A DNA stretch of 6,423 nt. Source: Candidatus Gallimonas caecicola (lineage in GTDB: Bacteria; Bacillota; Clostridia; Christensenellales; Borkfalkiaceae). Under the pieces are notes generated by a model. That model worked only from the letters and a program-made list of their open reading frames with translations. It searched no databases and was not told where the DNA came from. Shown here piece after piece: positions 1-6,087 of the stretch (positions within the stretch are counted from its first letter, which is position 1; every line of letters starts with the position of its first letter). The stretch covers positions 1 to 6,423 of the forward strand of contig CAJFNH010000077.1 of assembly GCA_904394195.1 (NCBI GenBank). The letters run 5' to 3'. The position numbers were made by a program, and so were the translations under genes.

Positions 1-609
1 ATGAGCGACGGCGTGCAGGCATTCGGAAAGATCGGCATGCGTCTTACAAAGGATATCGACCTGTACACCGTCAGCGCCCATAAGATCGGCGGACTGAAGG
101 GGACGGGCGCCCTGCTGCGCAGAAAGGGATATACTGCGCTTTCCGCCTATGTACACGGGGGCGGACAGGAAAGCGGACTGCGCAGCGGTACGGAGAATGT
201 GTTCGGCATTGCCGCATTCCTGTATGCCGCACAGGAAAAATTTGCCACGCTCGAGGCGGACGCGGTGCGCGTTGCGGCGATGAAGGAGATGCTCTGGTCC
301 ATGCTGGACAAAGCGTGCTTTGCGTGCCTTTCCCCGCAGGACGGCTCTCCGTATATCCTCACGGTGTCCGCCGGGGGAGCGCGCGGCGAGACGTTGCAGC
401 GCATGCTCTGGGACAGGGGCGTCGTGCTGGGTACGGGCAGTGCCTGCAATTCCAAAAAGCCGCACAGCCGCGTTCTGCAGGCGTGCGGGTATGACGGCGC
501 CACGCTCGACGGGGTGCTGCGCGCAAGTTTTTCGCCCGGCAATACACAGGATGAAGCCATGGAAGCGGCGCGCGCGATGAACGAGGCGGCGCGTTCGTTC
601 GGAGGTTGA
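1..609 (+). CDS. nifS: Cysteine desulfurase, NifS/IscS family (5'-truncated by window edge)
   Basis: This PLP enzyme converts L-cysteine to alanine and carries the released sulfur as a persulfide. The 202 residues seen are the C-terminal half. The frame opens with DGVQAFGK, the internal strand whose Asp3 and Gln6 contact PLP in the family, so the ATG at base 1 is an internal codon and roughly 175-180 residues lie upstream. Lys28 in SAHKIGG is the Schiff-base lysine. HGGGQESGLRSGTEN (52-66) is the family signature. Cys149 in GTGSACNSKK is the persulfide cysteine, on a loop of the class I (IscS/NifS) type. The stop is 5 bases before the preferred thiI start, so the two genes are co-transcribed. 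A desulfurase next to a rhodanese-less ThiI is the known Bacillus NifZ-ThiI arrangement, so I infer a role dedicated to 4-thiouridine rather than general Fe-S assembly. The family is certain; the sub-role is inferred. Confidence 0.96.
   Translation: MSDGVQAFGKIGMRLTKDIDLYTVSAHKIGGLKGTGALLRRKGYTALSAYVHGGGQESGLRSGTENVFGIAAFLYAAQEKFATLEADAVRVAAMKEMLWSMLDKACFACLSPQDGSPYILTVSAGGARGETLQRMLWDRGVVLGTGSACNSKKPHSRVLQACGYDGATLDGVLRASFSPGNTQDEAMEAARAMNEAARSFGG
601..605 (+). promoter_or_regulatory. Ribosome binding site of thiI
   Basis: GGAGG lies in the last two glycine codons of the desulfurase gene, 9 bases before the ATG at 615. It directly abuts a TTG at 606, which is too close to be used. This favours 615 as the thiI start over TTG 606. 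ATG 624, with a weaker GAGGG at 608-612, remains possible. Confidence 0.75.
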
Positions 610-614
610 GGGAT

Positions 615-1778
615 ATGGAAAATATGGAGAAAGTCATCATCATCCGCTATGCGGAGATCCATCTGAAGGGGAAAAACCGCGGCTATTTCGAGCGGGTATT
701 CGGCGTCAATCTGGAAAAGGCGCTCAAGGGACTGCGCCACGAACTGCGCCGCACGAGCGGCAGGTATCTTGTTGCGGCATTCGATGATAAGGATGCCGAC
801 GAGATCTGCGCGCGCATCTCGCGTGTGTTCGGCGTGCACTCCTATTCGCAGGGGCTGCGCGTTCCAAACGATCTTGAGAGTATGGTCGCGGCGGCAAAAA
901 CGGTGTGTCCCACGCAAGGTACCTTCAAGGTGGATACCCATCGCGCCGATAAAAAATATCCTCTGACTTCTCCCGAGATCAACGCCGAGGTGGGTGCCCG
1001 CCTGCTTGAAGCGTTCCCCGCGCTCAAAGTGGATGTGCGTTCGCCGCAGAGCTGCGTGTATCTCGACGTTCGCGAGGACGGTGGCGCCCTTGTGTTCGGC
1101 GGATTTGAAGAGGGAGCGGGCGGCATGCCCGTGGGGACATCTTCCAGGGGGCTGCTGCTCATTTCGGGGGGCATCGATTCCCCCGTTGCGGGCCATATGA
1201 TGGCAAAGCGCGGTATGGAAGTGGAATTTCTGCACTTTCACAGCTATCCCTATACCAACGAACAGGCGCGCGATAAAGTGGTCGAGCTGGCGCGTATTCT
1301 GTCCCGTTATACAGGGGGTGATGCGGTGATGACCGTTCGCGTGACGCATATTCAGGAAGAGATCCACAAAAAATGCGCCGCCGAGCTCAACGTTACGCTC
1401 CTGCGGCGCTTCATGTTCCGCATTGCCGAGCGCGTCGCGGCGGCAAAGGGGGCGAAGTGCTTGATCACGGGCGAGAGTCTGGGGCAGGTCGCCTCGCAGA
1501 CGATGGAGGGGATCACCTCCTCCAACGCCGTCGTAAGGCTTCCCGTCCTGCGCCCGCTCATCGGCTTTGATAAAGAGGAGATTATCTTGCGCGCCAAAAA
1601 GATCGGCACCTATGAGACTTCGGTGCTTCCCTATGAGGACTGCTGCACGGTGTTCCTGCCCGAGTTTCCTGCCATCAAACCCAAGCTCTCCTACATTGAA
1701 GAGGAGGAGGGGAAGCTGGACGTAGAAGCGCTCGTCAGCGAGGCGATTTCCACGCTTGAACGTATCCCGCTGCGCTGA
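615..1778 (+). CDS. thiI: tRNA sulfurtransferase ThiI (tRNA 4-thiouridine synthase)
   Basis: ThiI adenylates U8 of tRNA with ATP and replaces its oxygen with sulfur to make s4U. The 387-residue protein opens with VIIIRYAEIHLKGKNR, the N-terminal ferredoxin-like signature. A THUMP tRNA-binding domain covers about 55-165, followed by the linker GGMPVGTSSRG (169-179). The PP-loop SGGIDSPVAG (184-193) binds ATP, and TGESLGQVASQT (285-296) completes the AANH-type domain. Adjacent cysteines 343-344 (DCCTVF) occupy about the place of the catalytic Cys344 of E. coli ThiI. The protein ends near 387, with no C-terminal rhodanese domain, as in Bacillus and clostridia. Sulfur should therefore come directly from a partner, most likely the desulfurase just upstream. 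The start at ATG 615 is chosen from the GGAGG at 601-605. The last 44 bases overlap the 3' end of the opposite-strand PBP gene. Confidence 0.97.
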   Translation: MENMEKVIIIRYAEIHLKGKNRGYFERVFGVNLEKALKGLRHELRRTSGRYLVAAFDDKDADEICARISRVFGVHSYSQGLRVPNDLESMVAAAKTVCPTQGTFKVDTHRADKKYPLTSPEINAEVGARLLEAFPALKVDVRSPQSCVYLDVREDGGALVFGGFEEGAGGMPVGTSSRGLLLISGGIDSPVAGHMMAKRGMEVEFLHFHSYPYTNEQARDKVVELARILSRYTGGDAVMTVRVTHIQEEIHKKCAAELNVTLLRRFMFRIAERVAAAKGAKCLITGESLGQVASQTMEGITSSNAVVRLPVLRPLIGFDKEEIILRAKKIGTYETSVLPYEDCCTVFLPEFPAIKPKLSYIEEEEGKLDVEALVSEAISTLERIPLR

Positions 1779-3951
1779 TCCACCAATCCTCGGGGAGATC
1801 GTCTTCTTTCGGCAGGGTGACAGAGGGGAGCATAACGGGCTCTCCTGTGTATTGCCGGTACTTCGGAAGCACGGTATAGACGTATGTCTCGCCGGCTGTA
1901 ACGGAATTGTCACAGATGGCATTTTTATATTTTCCGCTGTAGATCGTGGCTTTTTTGCCGCGATTTTCGCGTATTATCTCATACTCATAGTACTCTGTCT
2001 GACATAATACTATCCTGACTGTGCCATTTTCCACGCGAATTTCGGGCATATTGATGTGCGGCGAGGAGTACCGTGTGCTCACGCAGACGGGCGGAGCGCT
2101 CGCGCGAAAGTATTCCTGTGCGCCCGAGCCGGGCGGTGCGGCGGGGTCGGACAAAAGAAGAGCGTGGTCGCGCTCGTAGGTTTCTTTGTCGTAGCGCAGC
2201 GAAACCACATCTTCACATGCGGGAAAGGCGGAGGGGGCGTCGTGTGCATATAGCGCGCGGAAGATTCGCAGCGCTTCGTTGGCGGGCAGACCTCCTCCCG
2301 TGGCGTCCACCGGAGTATAATCCGCATTGCCCATCCATACGGCGATCACATGATCGCGCGTATAACCGATGCAGTATGCGTCCGTATTTCCGGTCTGCGT
2401 TCCCGCCGTGCCCGTCTTGGCGCATACGGGAAAGGGGAGCTGCCGCAGCCGCTTCGCCGTGCCCTCCTTTGCTGCCGTCATCAGCATGTCGTTTGTCAGC
2501 CAGGCAACGTCCTTTGAAAACACTCTGCGGGAGCGGGGGCTGTGCTCGTACAGTACGCGGTCCGACTTGTCCGTCACGCGGCGGATGGAGGAGGAAGGGG
2601 CAAATGTCCCTTCCTGCGCAAAGGTCGCGTAGGCGTCGGCAAGTTCGGGCAGGCAGAAACCCTCGCTCATCCCGCCCAGGGCAAGCGCAAGCGTCTTGTC
2701 CTCGTCGGGAACGTCGAGCCCCATTGCGGCAAGATAGTCGGCGGCGCGTGCCACGCCCAGTTCATTGAGTACGCGCACGGCGGGGATGTTCACGCTGTGC
2801 GCAAGGGCATGGCGCGCGCTCATATACTCTCCCGTTGCGCCGCCGTAGTCGTCCGGGGCATAGCCGCCGAAGTCGGTGTGCGCGTCAAGCAGGGGCGTTG
2901 CGGGGCAGATGAGGTTCTCCTCGAGTGCGGGCGCATACACGAGTAGCGGTTTGATGACGGAAGCAGGCGACCTTCTGGGCGTTCCCGCGCTTGCGCCCAG
3001 GGCGACGAGCGCATGCTGCCTGTTGTCGCGCACAAGCGCGCAGAAATCGCTTCCGCAATCCGTTTTGTCCAGTTCTTCCTGCAGTTCCGGCAAAAAGTAG
3101 GTGTCTACGCGAAGCTCTCCCCAGTCGCCCGATCTCGCATCGGGAAAGAGCGTGGCAAGTTCATTCCAGACGTAGCCGAGGTAGGGGCTTTGCGCCCGCT
3201 GCGTTGCGGGCTGCGCGGGAAGGGGCTCATTTATCGCGTCGGCGCACTCCTGTTCGGAGAGATATCCCTGCTCGCGCATGAGATTCAGCACGAGGTCACG
3301 CCGCGCAAGGCAGCTTTTTGCATCGCGGAAGGGGGAGTAGCGATTGGGCGATCGCACGATGGCGGCAAGCATGGCGCTCTGGGCAACGTTGAGTTCGGAG
3401 GCGTCGATGCCGAAGTAAAAGCGTGCCGCGCTGCGGATGCCGAACGCGCTGTGTCCGAAGTAGATGGAGCCCAGATAGAGCGAGAGGATCTCTTCCTTGG
3501 AATAGTGTTTTTCCAGGATGCGCGCCAGTTTGATCTCTTTCAGTTTACGTTCAATGGTCTTTTCGCTCGAGAGGTGCGTATTTTTGATGAGTTGCTGCGA
3601 GATGGTGGAAGCGCCCTCTTTGAAGGAAAAACTCGTCAGATTGTGCCAGAGTGCGGAAAACACACGCCTGGCGTCGATGCCGCCGTGCGTATAAAAGCGC
3701 TTGTCCTCGACGGCGATAAATGCCTGTCCGACATATTCCGGCAGATCGTCGACGGCCGCGCCGGCGGCCATTGCGGTGCAGATCTCTTCGCCGTGTGCGT
3801 CGTAGATGCGTACGCAGTCGGACGGAAGGGTGAGCTTCGTACGGTCAAGGCGTACGCCCGCCGTTACGCCGATATAATACAGGACCATCGCGAGAAGTGC
3901 AACGAGTATGAGCCCGAACGCAACGCCCGCTGCGGTAAGTGCGCGTTTCAT
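1735..3951 (-). CDS. Class A penicillin-binding protein (GT51 glycosyltransferase plus transpeptidase)
   Basis: This bifunctional enzyme polymerises lipid II and cross-links peptidoglycan outside the membrane. The 738 residues (from ATG 3951) contain a membrane anchor at about 4-28 and a GT51 domain at about 60-220. That domain shows catalytic Glu82 in EDKRFYTHGG, GASTISQQL (113-121) and the second Glu139 in RKLKEIKLA. The transpeptidase domain runs from about 310 to 570, with Ser331-x-x-Lys334 (ASVIKP), Ser386-x-Asn388 (HSVN) and KTGT 512-515. A Pro/Gly linker and a fibronectin-III-like tail (about 632-712) follow. The segment around Ser331 is compact and reads like E. coli PbpC (RSP-S-x-x-KP), whereas the GT51 part resembles PBP1a. 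Fourteen cysteines are present, unusual for an exported protein. The frame is open back to a TTG at 3990, but ATG 3951 puts the basic residues just before the anchor; neither start has a good ribosome binding site. The protein could also be called PBP1A-like. Confidence 0.95.
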   Translation of the reverse strand: MKRALTAAGVAFGLILVALLAMVLYYIGVTAGVRLDRTKLTLPSDCVRIYDAHGEEICTAMAAGAAVDDLPEYVGQAFIAVEDKRFYTHGGIDARRVFSALWHNLTSFSFKEGASTISQQLIKNTHLSSEKTIERKLKEIKLARILEKHYSKEEILSLYLGSIYFGHSAFGIRSAARFYFGIDASELNVAQSAMLAAIVRSPNRYSPFRDAKSCLARRDLVLNLMREQGYLSEQECADAINEPLPAQPATQRAQSPYLGYVWNELATLFPDARSGDWGELRVDTYFLPELQEELDKTDCGSDFCALVRDNRQHALVALGASAGTPRRSPASVIKPLLVYAPALEENLICPATPLLDAHTDFGGYAPDDYGGATGEYMSARHALAHSVNIPAVRVLNELGVARAADYLAAMGLDVPDEDKTLALALGGMSEGFCLPELADAYATFAQEGTFAPSSSIRRVTDKSDRVLYEHSPRSRRVFSKDVAWLTNDMLMTAAKEGTAKRLRQLPFPVCAKTGTAGTQTGNTDAYCIGYTRDHVIAVWMGNADYTPVDATGGGLPANEALRIFRALYAHDAPSAFPACEDVVSLRYDKETYERDHALLLSDPAAPPGSGAQEYFRASAPPVCVSTRYSSPHINMPEIRVENGTVRIVLCQTEYYEYEIIRENRGKKATIYSGKYKNAICDNSVTAGETYVYTVLPKYRQYTGEPVMLPSVTLPKEDDLPEDWWISAAGYVQAWKSPR

Positions 3952-3984
3952 CCATTTCAGTATGCGCGGCGCACCGAAAAATTC

Positions 3985-4027
3985 ACACAATCACGCCGCT
4001 TTTGTTGAAAATTTCGTCGGATTGTGT
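3985..4027. repeat. 8-bp inverted repeat spanning the divergent promoter region
   Basis: ACACAATC at 3985-3992 and GATTGTGT at 4020-4027 are perfect inverted copies separated by 27 bases. The right arm runs into the extended -10 element of the rightward promoter and also belongs to a smaller palindrome, ATTGT-GTT-ACAAT (4021-4033). The arms could be a paired operator. Chance occurrence in A+T-rich sequence is also plausible. Confidence 0.3.
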
Positions 4028-4033
4028 TACAAT
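4005..4033 (+). promoter_or_regulatory. Sigma-A-type promoter of the sirtuin-miaB-mutS operon
   Basis: TTGAAA (-35, 4005-4010) is followed after exactly 17 bases by TACAAT (-10, 4028-4033), preceded by TG at 4025-4026, which makes an extended -10. Initiation would fall near 4040 and leave a leader of only about 12 bases before ATG 4052. It is the best promoter match I found in the window and lies in an A+T-rich island. Confidence 0.75.
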
Positions 4034-4048
4034 AGAATATCGGAAAAA

Positions 4049-4077
4049 ATTATGACGCTTCTTGATATTGTAAACAA
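4049..4077 (-). promoter_or_regulatory. Candidate leftward promoter of the PBP gene
   Basis: Reading leftward, TTGTTT (4077-4072) is followed after 17 bases by CATAAT (4054-4049). Initiation would fall near 4042 and give a leader of about 90 bases before ATG 3951. The match is only moderate, and the elements lie over the sirtuin start codon and first codons. If both promoters work, their start sites would almost coincide on opposite strands. Confidence 0.35.
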
Positions 4078-4780
4078 CAGCCGCCGCATCGTATTCTTCG
4101 GAGGAGCGGGCGTCTCCACGGAGAGCGGTATTCCCGATTTTCGCGGGCAGGACGGGCTCTATCGCATGAAGTACGCCGTTCCGCCCGAGACGATCATCAG
4201 CGCAAGCTATTTTCATGCCCATCCCGAGGAATTTTTCCGCTTTTACCGCGACAAGATGCTCGCGCTGAACGCGCAGCCGAACGCCGCGCACAAAAAGCTC
4301 GCGCAATGGGAGCGTGCGGGCAAGCTGCTTGCCGTCGTCACGCAGAACATCGACGGGCTGCACCAGGCTGCAGGCAGCAGACGGGTGTATGAGCTGCACG
4401 GCAGCGTGCATCGCAACCATTGCCTCGCCTGCAAAAAAAGTTATCCTGCCTCCTTCATTGTGCGCAGCAGCGGCGTTCCGCGCTGTTCGTGCGGGGGCAT
4501 CGTCAAGCCCGATGTGGTGCTCTATGAAGAGCCGTTGGACGGGGAAGTGATCGAGGGCGCGCTTGCCGCGATCGCCTCCGCCGATACGCTCATCGTTGCG
4601 GGAACGTCGCTCACCGTCTATCCCGCAGCTTCCTTTGTCAGCTATTTTCGCGGAGAAAACCTCGTACTCATCAACCGCGACCCCACGCCGCTCGACGGGC
4701 AGTGCACCCTCGTTCTGCATGAAAAAGTGGGGCAGGTGCTGGGAGCACTCCCGTCCTATCTACCGGAGGATACGCCTTGA
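4052..4780 (+). CDS. cobB: NAD-dependent protein deacetylase, Sir2 (sirtuin) family
   Basis: Sirtuins remove acetyl groups from lysines using NAD+, releasing nicotinamide and O-acetyl-ADP-ribose, in the cytoplasm. The 242-residue protein has the usual bacterial length. The NAD-binding GAGVSTESGIPDFRG is at 18-32, TQNIDGLH at 97-104, and the catalytic His116 sits in ELHGS. A small Zn module uses Cys124-x-x-Cys127 and Cys145-x-Cys147. VKPDVVLYEE (151-160) and GTSLTVYPAA (184-193) complete the Rossmann-fold signatures. It resembles Thermotoga Sir2 (class U); I do not see the Tyr-x-x-Arg pair of the desuccinylase class, so deacetylation is the likelier activity. An open frame extends upstream to 3908, but ATG 4052 is chosen because the Sir2 fold begins there and the promoter ends just before it. 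GGA at 4042-4044 is a weak ribosome binding site. The gene leads the operon and its stop overlaps the miaB start. Its target proteins cannot be read from the sequence. Confidence 0.95.
   Translation: MTLLDIVNNSRRIVFFGGAGVSTESGIPDFRGQDGLYRMKYAVPPETIISASYFHAHPEEFFRFYRDKMLALNAQPNAAHKKLAQWERAGKLLAVVTQNIDGLHQAAGSRRVYELHGSVHRNHCLACKKSYPASFIVRSSGVPRCSCGGIVKPDVVLYEEPLDGEVIEGALAAIASADTLIVAGTSLTVYPAASFVSYFRGENLVLINRDPTPLDGQCTLVLHEKVGQVLGALPSYLPEDTP
4765..4770 (+). promoter_or_regulatory. Ribosome binding site of miaB (decides a TTG start)
   Basis: GGAGGA inside the end of the sirtuin gene is 6 bases before TTG 4777. This spacing supports the non-ATG start. The next in-frame ATG, at 4810, would remove Cys10, which is needed for the MiaB cluster. 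Confidence 0.85.
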
Positions 4781-6075
4781 ATTATCATATCGTCACTTAC
4801 GGCTGCCAGATGAACGTCCACGAGTCGGAAAAGATCGCAGGTCTTTTGCGCCGGGCGGGCTATACGCAGGAGAGCCCTGTCGAGGAAGCCGATATCATCG
4901 TGTTCAATACCTGCTGTATCCGCGAAAATGCCGAAAATCATGCGTTCGGCAATATCGGCGCGCTCAAAAAGCTCAAGCGGCGCAAGAAGGGGCTCCTCAT
5001 TGCGGTGGGGGGCTGCATGGCGCAGGAGGCGGGCAAGGCGGAGCTCCTCATCAAAAAATTCCCCTTTATCGACATCATCTTCGGCACGCACAACGTTGCG
5101 CAGCTGCCCGCGCTCATCGAGCGCAAGCGGCGGGAGAGGAAGGTCGTCTCTTTGCTGCCCGACCGCGAGGAGACGGAGGACGGCGCCGAGGCGTACCGCA
5201 CGAGCTATCCCAACGCCTGGGTGAATATCACCTACGGCTGCAACAACTTCTGCTCCTACTGTATCGTGCCCTATGTGCGCGGACGGGAAAAGAGCCGTTC
5301 GGCGCAGCGCATCCTTGCGGAAGTGCGCGCCCTGGTGCAGGCGGGCTATAAGGAGATCACGCTGCTCGGGCAGAACGTCAATTCCTATCGGGACGGGGAT
5401 ACCGATTTCCCCGCGCTGCTCGACGCCGTTGCCTCCGTGGAGGGAAAATTCCGCGTGCGCTTCATGACCTCTCATCCCAAGGACTTTTCCGAGCGCCTGG
5501 TGGCGGTCATGAAAAAGCACGAAAAGATCTGCAACCTTCTGCACCTTCCCGCGCAGTCGGGTTCCGATCGCATCCTTACGCTCATGAACAGGCGCTATAC
5601 GCGCGGACAGTACCTTGAAAAAGCGGCGTATCTGCGCAGGGAGATCCCCGAGGCGCAGATCACTACTGACCTCATCGTGGGTTTTCCCACCGAGACGGAG
5701 GAGGACTTTGAAGAGACGCTCTCTCTTGTGAAGGAGGCGGATTTTTCCTCCGCGTTCACCTTCATCTATTCTCCGCGCACGGGCACGAAGGCGGCGCTGA
5801 TGGAGGGGCAGATCCCCGAAGAGGTCTCCAAATGGCGTATCGCCCGCCTGATCGAGGCGGTGAACGAAAATACGCGCCGAAAGAGCGAGCGCTATGTGGG
5901 CAGCACCATCGAGGTCCTGTGCGAGGACTTTGACGAGAAGAAGGGACTCTATCTGGGCAGGGAGCCGCTCGGCAGGATGGGATATTTTGCGAGCGACGAG
6001 CCCTGCGTGGGGGAATTTGTACGCATGCGGGTGACGCGCGCCAACGGCGTGTCGCTCTACGGGGAAAAGGAATAA
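4777..6075 (+). CDS. miaB: tRNA-2-methylthio-N6-isopentenyladenosine37 synthase MiaB
   Basis: MiaB is a radical-SAM methylthiotransferase that converts i6A37 of tRNAs reading UNN codons to ms2i6A. The 432-residue protein has the three domains in order. The UPF0004 domain (1 to about 110) supplies Cys10 (TYGCQMN), Cys46 (NTCCIRENAE) and Cys80 (GGCMAQE) for the auxiliary 4Fe-4S cluster. The radical-SAM domain (about 145-370) has Cys155-x3-Cys159-x2-Cys162 (GCNNFCSYC) and VPYVRGRE. A TRAM RNA-binding domain covers about 372-430. NTC-IRENAE and VPYVRGRE favour MiaB over MtaB or RimO. It is shorter than E. coli MiaB (474) and lacks the long N-terminal extension of Bacillus MiaB. Translation starts at TTG 4777, overlapping the sirtuin TGA (TTGA), so translational coupling is likely. 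Cys47, beside Cys46, is an extra cysteine. mutS follows after 12 bases. Confidence 0.97.
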   Translation: MNYHIVTYGCQMNVHESEKIAGLLRRAGYTQESPVEEADIIVFNTCCIRENAENHAFGNIGALKKLKRRKKGLLIAVGGCMAQEAGKAELLIKKFPFIDIIFGTHNVAQLPALIERKRRERKVVSLLPDREETEDGAEAYRTSYPNAWVNITYGCNNFCSYCIVPYVRGREKSRSAQRILAEVRALVQAGYKEITLLGQNVNSYRDGDTDFPALLDAVASVEGKFRVRFMTSHPKDFSERLVAVMKKHEKICNLLHLPAQSGSDRILTLMNRRYTRGQYLEKAAYLRREIPEAQITTDLIVGFPTETEEDFEETLSLVKEADFSSAFTFIYSPRTGTKAALMEGQIPEEVSKWRIARLIEAVNENTRRKSERYVGSTIEVLCEDFDEKKGLYLGREPLGRMGYFASDEPCVGEFVRMRVTRANGVSLYGEKE

Positions 6076-6077
6076 AC

Positions 6078-6082
6078 GGAGG
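6078..6082 (+). promoter_or_regulatory. Ribosome binding site of mutS
   Basis: GGAGG lies just after the miaB stop codon (6073-6075) and 5 bases before ATG 6088. It supports this start and reinitiation within the same transcript. Confidence 0.8.
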
Positions 6083-6087
6083 CTGAT

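Noticed and set aside
1..3. ATG at the first base as the true start of the desulfurase
   Set aside because: The protein begins in the middle of the PLP-binding fold, so this Met is internal and the gene continues upstream of the window.
606..614. TTG at 606 as the thiI start
   Set aside because: The GGAGG directly abuts it, leaving no spacer, while ATG 615 has a suitable 9-base spacer.
1681..1722. Possible hairpin (CCAAGCT and CTCCT against AGGAG and AGCTGG) as a terminator for the PBP transcript
   Set aside because: The stem is imperfect, lies inside conserved thiI coding sequence and has no following T-run on the relevant strand.
147..1922. A 591-codon open frame on the minus strand opposite the desulfurase and thiI genes
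   Set aside because: It is antisense to two clear conserved genes. Its translation is rich in His and Arg with no recognisable motif, as expected from the complement of G+C-rich codons.
3013..4008. A 331-codon open frame on the plus strand inside the PBP gene
   Set aside because: It is the antisense of the GT51 domain and its start has no support. The minus strand holds catalytic motifs in the right order.
3908..4051. N-terminal extension of the sirtuin back to an ATG at 3908
   Set aside because: It would cover the promoter and overlap the PBP start, and the Sir2 fold starts at the ATG at 4052.
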